Assembly (NCBI RefSeq): GCF_034808145.1
Contig: NZ_JAXHGM010000003.1
Coordinates: 428,056 to 492,055 of the forward strand
Source: Halorubellus sp034808145
GTDB lineage: Archaea; Halobacteriota; Halobacteria; Halobacteriales; Natrialbaceae
Direction of reading: 5' to 3'
DNA length: 64,000 bases
The translations under genes were made by a program, and so were the position numbers. Within the stretch, counting starts at the first letter, position 1. Every line of letters starts with the position of its first letter. The notes beneath the pieces were generated by a model. The model was not told the origin of the DNA. It did no database searches and was given only the letters and a program-made list of their open reading frames with translations. Shown piece by piece: positions 43,977 through 53,700 of this stretch.

Positions 43977-45158
43977 TCAGTCCTCGGGTCCGCGAGACGC
44001 GTCGTTCGTCCCGTCGTCGTCCTCACCGTACAGGACGGCTTCGGCGTCCTCGCGCAACTGCTCGGCCTGTACCTCCCGGTAGCTCTGGTGCGTCGTCGTC
44101 ACGCTCTCGTGCCGGAGGACCTCCTGCGCGAGTTCGGCCTTCTCCGAGTACAGTTCGTGCCCGAGTCCGCGGCGTCCGCCGTGGGGTTTGAGGTACTCGC
44201 CGTCGACGTCGACGTCGGCCGCCTCGCAGCGACGCTGCATCATCGAGCGCGCGCCCTGGAGCGAGATCGCTCGCGGTGTCACGTCCGTGTCGCGAGCGAG
44301 CGCGAGCGGGCCGTCGGCGTCGAGCCGCTTCTCGATGCGGTCCTCGTCCCACCCGCGCTCGCCGAGCGTCTCGCGGATGGTCGCGTACAGCGACGGTCGA
44401 TGCAGGGACACGAACACCGGCCAGTCCGCGCTCGGCGGGGCGAGCAATCGCCGGAACCGCTCCAGTCGCTCGAGCGCCGGCGTCATCACCTGCATCGTCT
44501 GGTGCTCGCGGGTCTTCCCGAACACGCGGACGACGCCGGCGTCGAAGTCGACGTCGCCCCACTTGATGCCGTTCCGGCGGTCGTCGTCGGGGTCGCGGAG
44601 CACCTCCGCGCCGCGCGCGCCGGAGAGCCCGAGCGTGAAGAACAGTGCCCGGTCGCGGTGAGCCTTCAACTGGTCCCACGTCGCGCGCCGCGCGCCGTCG
44701 GTCCCCGTCGCGTCTCCCGCGGTGTCGTTCGCGTCGTCGACGGCCGCGTCGAGCGCGGCGAACATCGCCTCCCGCTCCTCCGGCCACCAGTACTGGCGGT
44801 CCACGTCCCCGGAGTCCGTCGGGAGGTCCTCGGTCGCACGCAGCGTGTCCGCGGGGTTCTCCGGGATGCGGCCGTCCCGAACGCACCAGCCGAGGAACGC
44901 ACGCACGACGTCGTAGTACGTGTTCGCGCTGCTGGCCGCGAGCTCGTCCGCTCGAACGCGGTCGGCGAGATGCTGCGCGTAGCGACGACAGTCCGTCGCG
45001 GAGACCGCTTCGAGGGTCTCCACGCCGCGCGCTCGCTGGAACCCGACGAACGCGTCGAGCACGAGCTCGTTGTTCCGCCGGTAGTTCCCGGCCTCCAGTC
45101 GGCGAACGCGCGCCTCCGCGGCCGCATCGAGCGGCGTTCCCGTCCGGTCGTCGCTCAT
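43977..45158 (-). CDS. Tyrosine recombinase / integrase
   Basis: A 393-residue XerC/D-type recombinase with an N-terminal core-binding (SAM-like) domain (LVLDAFVGFQRARG, residues about 30-130) and a catalytic domain. Catalytic residues: the first Arg in GLSGARGAEVL (about 179), HxxR in KPHGGRRGLG (about 322), second His in LRHESVTTTHQSY (about 349), and the Tyr in that stretch (about 358). The insert around residues 130-170, rich in Asp/Ala, is unusual. Haloarchaea use such proteins for site-specific recombination of viruses, plasmids and chromosomes. No tRNA gene or att repeat lies beside it, so it is probably a resident recombinase or a relic. Confidence 0.9.
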   Translation of the reverse strand: MSDDRTGTPLDAAAEARVRRLEAGNYRRNNELVLDAFVGFQRARGVETLEAVSATDCRRYAQHLADRVRADELAASSANTYYDVVRAFLGWCVRDGRIPENPADTLRATEDLPTDSGDVDRQYWWPEEREAMFAALDAAVDDANDTAGDATGTDGARRATWDQLKAHRDRALFFTLGLSGARGAEVLRDPDDDRRNGIKWGDVDFDAGVVRVFGKTREHQTMQVMTPALERLERFRRLLAPPSADWPVFVSLHRPSLYATIRETLGERGWDEDRIEKRLDADGPLALARDTDVTPRAISLQGARSMMQRRCEAADVDVDGEYLKPHGGRRGLGHELYSEKAELAQEVLRHESVTTTHQSYREVQAEQLREDAEAVLYGEDDDGTNDASRGPED

Positions 45159-45352
45159 CGGTACGCGGACCGTCGCTTCCCTCCCCCAAGAAACCACCTC
45201 TCAGTCCGGCAGTTCGAGGGCGACACGCCCGCACGTTGGGGGCCCGATTCCGCGACCGCCACCTCCACCCGACCTCGACCCTGCCCCGACCCTACCCGCG
45301 GACCACAAGAGTGACAATAGTTATCACCACGCAGCCCGTTCGAGATACTGTA

Positions 45353-45589
45353 ATGGCAGATACCAAACGAGGCCGCGAGAAGAAGGGCCTGCGGGACGCG
45401 CGCAAAGCGGAACTCCGCGTGCTGAAGGCGGACGTCGACGCGCTCCGCGACGACGAGACCGTCGAGTTCTACGACGAAGCCGACGTCGACGAGGAGGACG
45501 TCCTGCCCTACATCATCGACGACGCGCGCGACGCGACCACGGTTGCCACGGACAGTACCGGCACGTTCGACCTGCCCAGAGACGACTGA
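45353..45589 (+). CDS. Small acidic conserved-type protein of unknown function
   Basis: A 78-residue protein with a basic first helix (RGREKKGLRDARKAELRVLK) and an acidic second part (EFYDEADVDEEDVLPYIIDD). It has no Cys and no membrane segment. The ATG at 45353 follows a TATA-like ATAGTTATC near 45317, 28 bases before, a perfect leaderless spacing. Family unknown to me. Confidence 0.7.
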   Translation: MADTKRGREKKGLRDARKAELRVLKADVDALRDDETVEFYDEADVDEEDVLPYIIDDARDATTVATDSTGTFDLPRDD

Positions 45590-45674
45590 GACGTCCCCAC
45601 TGACCGGTTGCGCCTTCTCCCGACGACCTTCCGCGACCCCAATCGCATTACGACACGAGCACTGACCGGCATCC

Positions 45675-46685
45675 GTGACGGACACAAACCGCCAGTACGT
45701 CCTCGCGAAGCGACCGACCGGCGTCCCGGATCGAGACACCTTCGAACTCGTCGAGACCGACGTCCCCGACCCCGCCCCCGGCGAGGTCGTCGTCGAGACA
45801 CGCTACCTCTCCGTCGACCCCTACATGCGCGACCGCATGAACGCCGGCGACTCCTACGCCGAGGCGTGGGACGTCGGCGACCCCCTCCAGGGCGCCGTCG
45901 TCGGCGACGTCGCCGCCGAGAACGGGACCGGCTACGACGAGGGCGACGTCGTCGTCGGGAACCTCGAATGGGCCGACTACACCGTCGCGAACGCCGCCGC
46001 CCTGACACAGGTCAACCCGGACCTCGGGCCGGTCTCGACCGCGCTCGGCGTCCTCGGGATGCCCGGCCGCACCGCGTACTTCGGGACGCGAGAGGTCGCG
46101 AACGTCAAACCCGGCGACACGTTCGTCGTCACGGGCGCCGCCGGCGCCGTCGGAAGTGTCGCCGGACAGATCGCCAAGGCAGCCGGTGCGCGCGTCGTCG
46201 GGTTCGCCGGGAGCGACGAGAAGGTCGCGTTCCTCGAGGACGAACTCGGGTTCGACGCCGGCATCAACTACAAGACCACCGACGACTATCGCGCCGCACT
46301 TGACGACGCCGCGCCAGGGGGCGTGGACGCGTACTTCGACAACGTCGGCGGCCCGATCACGGACGCCGTCTTCCAGCGACTGAACGTCGACGCACGCGTC
46401 GCCGTCTGCGGTCAGATATCGCTCTACAACGCCACCGAGATCCCGACCGGTCCGCGGAAGCTCCCCGCACTCATCGAGTCCCGTGGCACCGTCGAAGGGT
46501 TCCTCGTGAACGACTTCCAGACGCGCTTCGAGGACGCGACCCGCCAGCTCGCCGAATGGGTCGGCGACGGCACCATCCAGTACCGGGAGACCGTCACCGG
46601 CGGCCTCGAGAACGCACCCGACGCCTTCCTCGGCCTCTTCGAGGGCGACAACATCGGGAAACAGCTCGTCGCCGTCGACGAGTAA
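45675..46685 (+). CDS. NADP-dependent oxidoreductase (MDR, leukotriene-B4-dehydrogenase-like)
   Basis: The 336-residue protein is a zinc-free medium-chain dehydrogenase/reductase. The N-terminal domain has LSVDPYMRDRMN, and the Rossmann part has VVTGAAGAVGSVAGQIAKAA (about residues 150-169), KVAFLEDELGF, and YFDNVGGPITDAV. These are the marks of the prostaglandin/alkenal reductase (CurA-type) family, which reduces a C=C bond next to a carbonyl using NADPH. The GTG at 45675 opens in the usual way (TDTNRQYVLAKRP). Confidence 0.93.
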   Translation: MTDTNRQYVLAKRPTGVPDRDTFELVETDVPDPAPGEVVVETRYLSVDPYMRDRMNAGDSYAEAWDVGDPLQGAVVGDVAAENGTGYDEGDVVVGNLEWADYTVANAAALTQVNPDLGPVSTALGVLGMPGRTAYFGTREVANVKPGDTFVVTGAAGAVGSVAGQIAKAAGARVVGFAGSDEKVAFLEDELGFDAGINYKTTDDYRAALDDAAPGGVDAYFDNVGGPITDAVFQRLNVDARVAVCGQISLYNATEIPTGPRKLPALIESRGTVEGFLVNDFQTRFEDATRQLAEWVGDGTIQYRETVTGGLENAPDAFLGLFEGDNIGKQLVAVDE

Positions 46686-46734
46686 CGGTCACGAGACCGG
46701 AGCGCTCCGAGCGTCGCAGACGCCTCACACTCCG

Positions 46735-47016
46735 ATGAGCGTCCGAGTAGCGGTTCTGCGCGAGCACGCGGCAGCATCTGGCATGCTCGTCCCGACGCTC
46801 GCGTATCAAGCCACGCTCTCGGCGCGTACCGTCGACGACGCCTTCGACGAACAGCCGCCGCTCCATGACCGCTACGAGCGCGCTTCCAAGGCCACAGAAG
46901 CCTTCAGCCTCGACGATTCACTCACCGAAACGGACTACGTCGTGCACGTCGAGCGCGTCGACGCGCCCGGGGCTGCCCACGGCAGCATCTTGTTCGTACT
47001 CGGCCCACAGGACTGA
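46735..47016 (+). CDS. Hypothetical protein
   Basis: A 93-residue frame with high third-position GC and reasonable composition (VAVLREHAAASGMLVPTLAY, then VDDAFDEQPPLHDRYERAS). It starts 50 bases after the oxidoreductase stop. The C-terminus (YVVHVERVDAPGAAHGSILF) looks like an alpha/beta fold. I recognise no family. Confidence 0.55.
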   Translation: MSVRVAVLREHAAASGMLVPTLAYQATLSARTVDDAFDEQPPLHDRYERASKATEAFSLDDSLTETDYVVHVERVDAPGAAHGSILFVLGPQD

Positions 47017-47066
47017 CGACGCGGTCGCTGTACGGTGGTCGTCGGCGAGACAGAGCGGAGCAGGCG

Positions 47067-47408
47067 TTACGCGGAGAGCGTCGCCGCGAGATCGTCGTCG
47101 TCCTCGAGTTGCTCCAGAACGTCGCTCCCGCCGACGAACTCCCCGTCGACGAACGTCTGGGGGATGGTCTCCCAGCCACTGTGGGATTCGAGCGCGGTAC
47201 GGAACTCGTCGAGCGCCGGAAGGACGTCGACGGTCTCGTACTCGTCGCGATGCCGCTGTATCAGCGCGAGCGCCTTCTTCGAGTACCCGCACTGGGGCAT
47301 CAGCTCGTTACCCTTCATGAACAACACCACGTCGTTCTCGGCGATGGCGTCGTCGACGGTCGCTTCCACGTCCTCGGGCGCCATGTCCGTCTCGGGGTCG
47401 AATGGCAT
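47067..47408 (-). CDS. Monothiol glutaredoxin
   Basis: A 113-residue glutaredoxin of the Grx4/GrxD type. NDVVLFMKGNELMPQCGYSK contains the single-Cys CGYS active site (around residue 45), then ALALIQRHRDEYETVD and the GSH/cluster-binding TIPQTFVDGEFVGGSD (about 80-95). Monothiol glutaredoxins carry and deliver 2Fe-2S clusters and pair with BolA proteins, one of which is encoded 250 bases upstream on the same strand. Haloarchaea use gamma-glutamylcysteine rather than glutathione, so the cluster ligand thiol may differ. Confidence 0.92.
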   Translation of the reverse strand: MPFDPETDMAPEDVEATVDDAIAENDVVLFMKGNELMPQCGYSKKALALIQRHRDEYETVDVLPALDEFRTALESHSGWETIPQTFVDGEFVGGSDVLEQLEDDDDLAATLSA

Positions 47409-47442
47409 ACCTGACCGTGGGAGTGCCGGACGCATATGGCTT

Positions 47443-47541
47443 GCGTCGCTGGAATCGACTCCCGGTAGCAGGCGAGCGTCTGCGTCGCTGGAATCGGCTC
47501 CCGGTAGCAGGCGAGCGTCTGCGTCGCTGGAATCGACTCTC
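47443..47541. repeat. 39-bp tandem repeat, 2.5 copies
   Basis: Units 47443-47481 and 47482-47520 start with GCGTCGCTGGAATCG and differ at one base (A/G in GACTC/GGCTC). A third partial copy occupies 47521-47541. A degenerate trace, GCGTCGCTAGAAAG, follows at 47557-47570. It lies between the glutaredoxin and BolA genes. Confidence 0.85.
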
Positions 47542-47656
47542 CGTGGATGGCCGGGTTTGCGTCGCTAGAAAGGTCGGGGGTTCCTGGGGGGACAGTTCTC
47601 TCGGTTGGTCGATGGCTGTGGTCGCGACGAGGCGCCGGTCCGTCGCGTTGTGGCGG

Positions 47657-47902
47657 TCAGTCTTCGACCTGGTCGGGCGTGCGCGTGGTCAGTTCGATGG
47701 CGTGAATGTCCGTCGTCATGTGCTCGCCGAGCGCGTCGTAGACCCTCTCGTGTTGTGCGACGACGGTCTCGCCGTCGAACGCGGGAGAGACGACGGTGGC
47801 GGCGAAGTGGTCGTCGTCGTCCGGGCCGCGTGGTCGCGTCACGGTCGCCTTCGCGTCGGGAATCCCTGCCTCGATGAGGTCCGCAATCTCGTGTTCGTCC
47901 AT
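47657..47902 (-). CDS. BolA family protein
   Basis: An 81-residue BolA-type protein: IADLIEAGIPDAKATVTRP, then DHFAATVVSPAFDGETVVAQHE with the usual conserved His and the helix HERVYDALGEHMTTDIHAIE. BolA proteins bind monothiol glutaredoxins through a shared 2Fe-2S cluster. ATG 47902 matches family length; a longer in-frame start would add 9 residues. The glutaredoxin gene follows on the same strand after the 39-bp repeats. Confidence 0.92.
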   Translation of the reverse strand: MDEHEIADLIEAGIPDAKATVTRPRGPDDDDHFAATVVSPAFDGETVVAQHERVYDALGEHMTTDIHAIELTTRTPDQVED

Positions 47903-48418
47903 GCCAGTGGCGTGGGACGGCGCTCGCATAGACCTTTCCGAACGAGCCGACCGGGACCGGTGCTCCGAACGGTGGTCGAACGCCCGGTGACGTCGACGTC
48001 CCGTAAGCGAGACGGAACCGTCGCCAGAACCCCGATTCCGGGATTCCTCGGTCGGTCGCGGTGCCAGCAGGTACCCTCCCCAGGTAAATCACTTGTTCTT
48101 TCTACACAAAGCGAAAGTGGTTCTGTTTCGGTCCGATTCTTCCTTCAGTGGCAGTTACGAGGCTCTTACGCATCGAAACGGCACCTTATAAATCACATAT
48201 CGCTATAGCAAATGCGTTTCGGTATTAGAAGTTGAGACTACAGCGGGTTTAGCGGGGTCAGCATGCGTGGTTTCGGACGAATTGCAGATGACGATCGACC
48301 TCGGACACTGCGCCAACCGTTGATTCTCCTCAGAAATCCAACCGATGCTGCTCTTGAGCACGGGACTGCGCAGCGCTGCCGCTATTGAGTAAGGCGACCG
48401 ACCGCGTTGGAGGGGAGT
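47903..48418. other. Intergenic region and left flank of the insertion sequence
   Basis: About 516 bases without genes. Composition changes from high GC (up to 48080) to AT-richer (48080-48420), including CCTTATAAATCACATATCGC near 48183-48202. The drop probably marks the left edge of the IS. I could not identify terminal inverted repeats by eye. Confidence 0.5.
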
Positions 48419-50098
48419 CTATCCGATTCCCGTCTGTTTCTTCAACAGCGTGAGCGTGTTGTCGGCGGTCACCATCGGCGCATGTTCGTATTCACCGGTC
48501 AACTCGATCTGTACGAGTAGGTCCACCGCTCGCCAAATTGAGTACAGGAGACACGCGAACGCGAAGTAGAAGAACCGAAGCCCGAAATGCTTCGACGTCG
48601 TCGCGGCCATGAACCGCTTGATTGACCTGTACCCGCTCTCGATTTCCCACCTGTAGCCGTACTCTGTAAGGTGCCCGCTCCCCCGATTCGACATGAACAC
48701 CGAATACTGTCGATGGTCATCATGCTCTGCGTCCTCTTTCCGTCGATAGATCAACGTCGTCTCGTGCCACTCGTTCTTTCCGAGGTGGAGCTTCCGGTCG
48801 GTCTCGTACCGATTTTGGTCGCGCTGGATTAACCGCTTCGCTTGGGCTTTCTCGCTGGTCTGCATCCGCTTTGGGACGACGTACGAGAGTCCACGCTGGC
48901 TGAGCATCTCCAAAACGTGCTGGCTATCGAACTCCCGGTCCATCAGCACATTATCGACGTGGACGAGGTTCTCAGCTGAATCCAGCAAGTCCTCGACGAT
49001 TGCTTTGCGTGATTCGCCTTTCCGTACCGGACGAGCATCGAGCACGAGTGGCACCGCATTGCCGACCAACTGGACTGTCGCCCATTGGTAGGCGTACTCG
49101 TCAGTGTTCTCTTTCGTCCCGATGATCTCGTCCTCGAGGCCGGTCCGATCGCCTGTGAACGGGTCCGCTTCTGTGATATCAATAGCGACGATTCCGGCCC
49201 GGAAGAACTGCTCTGTCTCCGCTACCTCGTTCAAGAGCCTGTCGACGGCCTGTCGGTACATCTCGCGAATCTTCTCGATGGAGAGCTTACGGATGTGGTC
49301 GCGATGGGCGTGGCCCAACGGTGTCCGATCTCGGTTTGATTCGTAGACGAAGCTGCGAGCACCCTCGTTGGCAGCCAGATTCTCGCGAAGCCCCAGATAC
49401 GTCTGTAATCCCCAGTAGGCGTTCTCGTGAATCTCACAGCCCTCACCTCGGGCCAGCGAGAATGCCGGGAAGACAACGCGGCTAACGTGGTCTGTAATCC
49501 TCGCCGCCTGTTCCAGAATACTTTGCTCGTCCGGTCTCGGATCTACCTCGTCGCTATCGCGGTACCGGAGCTTCCGCTGAGGATCGCGTGGAACCGAAAC
49601 ACCCGCATTTTGGGCTTTAATGAGAATTGTCCGACCGGCTGTCTCGACGGTTTCGCGAAGATCTGCAGTGAACCGATTGTTCCAACTCCGCCACAACGTC
49701 GACTGACCCGGGACCGTCTCTAACCCTAACTGATCGCAGAGCAAAGGATGGCGGTTGAGGTACTCGACGAGCGCGGTTTCGTGGTCCCATCCGTAGTATT
49801 CTTTTAGCACGAACAGCCGAAAGAGGGTATCCATCCCGTAGCTGGTCGACCCTGCATAGTGATCGTGTGTGCTGAATTTGAAATACGCCAGCGGGAGTGA
49901 ACAGACGAACTGCTCAATGGAGGTATGGTCGTCGTGTCTGAACCACGTTTGTGCGACGATCCGAATGTCCGATTCCAGTGCGGGGAGCGATGCCCGATCG
50001 TACAACGGCGTCGATTCGTATACTGGCCAATCAGTGTATGATTGGCTGGCGATCTGTCGAAAGACAGTCCGGCAAGAATTGAGAGTCGGTGCCACCAC
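48419..50098 (-). mobile_element. DDE transposase (IS4-type)
   Basis: A 559-residue transposase. Its catalytic domain shows the first Asp in GIVAIDITEADPF, the second in VDNVLMDREFDSQHV, and the Glu in YRWEIESGYRSIKRFM, which is the IS4-type Y-(2)-R-(3)-E-(6)-K signature. The N-terminal half has a helical DNA-binding region (FRLFVLKEYYGWDHETALVE). The start is GTG at 50098. The gene is intact. This IS stands 166 bases from the downstream end of the repeat-protein operon and may be active. I could not find the terminal inverted repeats. Confidence 0.88.
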
Positions 50099-50263
50099 GA
50101 GACGCTAAGTACGACTCGATCAAGAACACCGTCCTCTCGAGAGGGACCTGCTCATCAGTTGACTCCTCGATGGTTACCCCGATTATATCTTTACTACTCA
50201 AGAACTGCTTCTGCGGCGGCTTCTGTTTCAATCCAACAGCATTCCGCATACTGAACGGCCAGT

Positions 50264-50749
50264 TCACTCTGTTCGCTGAGTGTCGAAAATCACCCCGAGT
50301 ACACCGACGATGAGTATAACGACACCGGCCAGTATGATCAAGAGATTCCCGTTCTCGACGCCGAATCCGATAACGAATACACCGACCATCGCCGAGATCA
50401 CCCCCCCAGCGTGGCGGACAACCGAGTACTCCTCTTCTGAGTCAGGGGTACCATCGCCGTCAGTATCGGTCGTCCCTTCTTCAGAGTCGGGGACGCCGTC
50501 ACCGTCAGTGTCAGTGTCTTTGTGGTCGGAGGTGCCGTCACCATCAGTGTCGGTCGTGCGCGCTCCACGAATTGCGGCCCCGGTAACTGCGATGATCGAA
50601 AGGAATACCCCAGCCCAGTACAGCGGATTAGCCGAACCGATACCGACGGCAGAGATTGCCAGGGACAGCGCTGCGATCAAAATACCCACTACAGCGAGCC
50701 GACTTCCCCATCGGAGGCCATCGGTAAGGGTGTCGGAGCGCTCACTCAT
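50264..50749 (-). CDS. Four-helix membrane protein with thrombospondin type-3-like loop
   Basis: A 161-residue protein. Helices are at about residues 18-37, 43-60, 114-131 and 135-155. The loop between helices 2 and 3 (residues 66-106) is three acidic repeats with TDTDGDGTSD, TDTDGDGVPDSEEGT and TDTDGDGTPDSEE, the same unit that fills the giant protein just upstream. The ATG at 50749 overlaps the giant gene's stop by 8 bases, so the two are translationally coupled. It could anchor or help assemble the giant protein at the cell surface by calcium bridging between like repeats; this is an inference. Confidence 0.85.
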   Translation of the reverse strand: MSERSDTLTDGLRWGSRLAVVGILIAALSLAISAVGIGSANPLYWAGVFLSIIAVTGAAIRGARTTDTDGDGTSDHKDTDTDGDGVPDSEEGTTDTDGDGTPDSEEEYSVVRHAGGVISAMVGVFVIGFGVENGNLLIILAGVVILIVGVLGVIFDTQRTE

Positions 50750-53700
50750 CTGTCTCACCTCCGATGTCGTCGTTTTTTATCCCGAGGAGTTGTCTCAACA
50801 TACCTCGGTGCCAGGTCTGATACACGACGAGCGACAGGCCCACGATCGGTATGAGGAGCCACCAGTACCAACAGATGATGAAGGAGCCATAACTGATTCC
50901 GAACAGTTCACACTCCTCTCGATCGTCGTTCTCACCGGGATCCGTCGTCCCCGCCTCGCTCCCGTCACTCTCATCATCACCAGCGCCGGCATCGCCTTCG
51001 TCGGGGTCAAGATAGTTGGGTGTGCCGTCACCGTCGACATCACCGGTACCTTCCTCGGCGTCGGGGATGCCGTCGCCGTCCGAGTCGGAGTCCTTGTAGT
51101 TGGGCGTGCCGTCACCGTCGGTGTCGGTCGTGCCTTCTTCGGCGTCGGGGATGCCGTCGCCGTCTGTGTCGGTGTCCTCGTCGTTGGGCGTGCCGTCGCC
51201 GTCGAAGTCACCGTCACCTTCCTCTGAGTCGGGGACGCCATCGCCGTCGGCGTCACCGTCACTGCCATCGTCCCCATCATCACCGTCACTGACATCGTCT
51301 GCCGGATTGACCGTGATATTCACCGTCGCCGTGGCGCTGTCGCCGTCATCATCGGTCACCGTGTAGGTGAAGCTGTCACTGCCGTTGTAGCCGGCGTTCG
51401 GCGTGTAGTCGAAGGTGCCGTCGCCACTCATGTTCACGGTGCCGTGGACCGGCTCGTCACCGGCCGCGACGCTGTAGGTCACCGGCGCGTCACCCAGGCC
51501 GGGGTCGTTGCCGGACACGTCGTCACTGAGCGTGGCGTCCTCGTCAATCGTGAAGCTGTCGTCGGCGGGCGCCGGCGAGTCGTCCGCCGTGACAATGCCG
51601 TTGACGGTGCCGCCGTTGCCGTCGGAGACGACGTAGTCGAAGCTGACCGGCCCGTTGTAATCGGCATCCGGGGTGAAGGTCACCTCGCCGGTGTCCGAGA
51701 CGTTCACCGTGCCGTTGGGCACGGCGATGGTCTGGGCGATACCCGGGGTCAGCGGGGTGCCGGCGATCGACTCGACCGAGAGCGTGTCGCCGTCGGGATC
51801 GATGTCGTTATCCAGGAGATCGATCGGCCCAGAGGTGCTGTCCTCGGCGGTGGTGAAGCTGTCGTCATTGGCCACCGGCGGGTCGTTCCCATCGTCACCG
51901 TCACTGCTGTCTTCGCTGTCGTTGCTGTCATCTCCGCCGTCACCGCCGTCGTCTCCGCTATCGCTGTCATCTCCGTCTCCACTGTCGTTTCCGCTATCAT
52001 CTCCGTCGTCGCTGTCCGTATCGGGGTCGAGATAGTTCGGGATGCCGTCACCGTCGGCGTCATCAGTCCCCTCGTCCGCATCAGCGATGCCGTCGCCGTC
52101 TGAATCCGTATCCAAGTAGTTCGGCGTCCCATCACCGTCCACGTCGTCGGCCCCCTCCGTGGCGTCGGGGATGCCGTCACCGTCGCTATCTCTGTCGAAC
52201 GCGTTCGACGTGCTGTCGTCGTCAGCATCATCGGTACCCTCCGCCCTGTCTGGAATCCCGTCGCCGTCTGAATCAGTATCCCGGTAGTTCGACACCTCGT
52301 CGCCGTCCGTGTCCGTCGTTCCCTCCGTGCTGTCGGGAATCCCGTCCCCGTCGGCATCGGTGTCGCGGTAGTTCGGCGTCCCGTCGCTGTCTGTGTCCGC
52401 CGTCCCCTCGGTGCTGTCGGGAATTCCGTCGTCGTCGCTGTCAGTGTCGAGGGCGTCGACGGTTCCGTCGCCGTCGGTATCGACCGTATCACCGCCGTCG
52501 GTCTCGATACGATCGTCGATACCGTCACCGTCCGAATCGGCGCTGTTCGGGTCGGTACCCAGAGCCCGTTCCTCGTCGTTGTCCAGGCCGTCGTCGTCGC
52601 TATCGCCGTCCGGGCCGTCCTCGTCGTCAGGGTCGAGATAGTTGGGCGTCCCGTCGCCGTCGGCGTCACCGGTCCCCTCCTCTCTGTCTGGCGTCCCGTC
52701 GCCGTCGGCGTCCGTATCCAGATAGTTCGACGTGCTATCTCCGTCGATATCGGCAGTGCCTTCGGTGCCATCGGGGATGCCGTCGCCGTCGGAATCGTCG
52801 TCCAGATAGTTCGCCGTCCCGTCGCTGTCGGCGTCGTCGGTCCCTTCCGTGCTGTCGGGGATGCCGTCGCCGTCGGCGTCAGTGTCGCGGTAGTTCGGCG
52901 TGCCATCTCCGTCGGCGTCACTGGTTCCCTCGGTGCTGTCGGGGATGCCGTCACTATCGCTATCGCTGTCCAGCGCGTCGATGGTTCCATCCCCGTCGGT
53001 ATCGACCGAGTCGCCGCCGTCGGTCTCGATGAAGTCGTTGATTCCATCGCTGTCAGAGTCGGCACTGGTCGGGTCCGTGCCGAGTGAGTCCTCCTGACTG
53101 TCCGGCACCCCGTCGTCGTCGCTATCAGTATCGAGATAGTTCGGCGTCCCGTCGCCGTCGGCGTCGCCGGTTCCCTCGGTACTGTCGGGGATGCTGTCAC
53201 CGTCCGCGTCAGTGTCGCGGTAGTTCGGCGTCCTGTCGCTGTCGGCGTCGTCGGTTCCCTCGGTACTGTCGGGGATGCCGTCGCCATCACTGTCTGAATC
53301 GAGGTAGTTCGGCGTCCCGTCGCTGTCAGCGTCTCCGACACCCTCTGTACTGTCGGGGATGCTGTCACCATCGCTATCGGTATCCAGGTAGTCGGCGACA
53401 CCGTCGCCGTCGGAGTCGGTCGCTCCTTCGGTAGTATCGGTGATTCCGTCGGCGTCGCTGTCGGTGTCCCGGTAGTTTGGCGTGCCGTCGCCGTCTCTGT
53501 CTTCTGTGCCTTCCGTGCCATCATCGATGCCATCATCATCGGCGTCGGTGTCGAGCGCGTCGATGGTGCCGTCGCCGTCAGTGTCGACAGGGCTCCCCTC
53601 GTCGGTCTCGATGAAGTCGTTGATTCCGTCTCCGTCCGAGTCAGCACTGTCGGGATCGGTTCCCAGTGCTGCTTCTTCGGTATTGCTCAGCCCATCGTCG

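Noticed and set aside
47402..48208. 268-codon plus-strand frame with RRWNRLPVAGERL repeats
   Set aside because: It runs through the antisense of BolA, and the repeated part is only the translated 39-bp tandem repeat.
50031..50267. 78-codon minus-strand frame just upstream of the transposase start
   Set aside because: Composition is not implausible, but it overlaps the transposase start, ends inside it, and has no known family; more likely IS terminal sequence.
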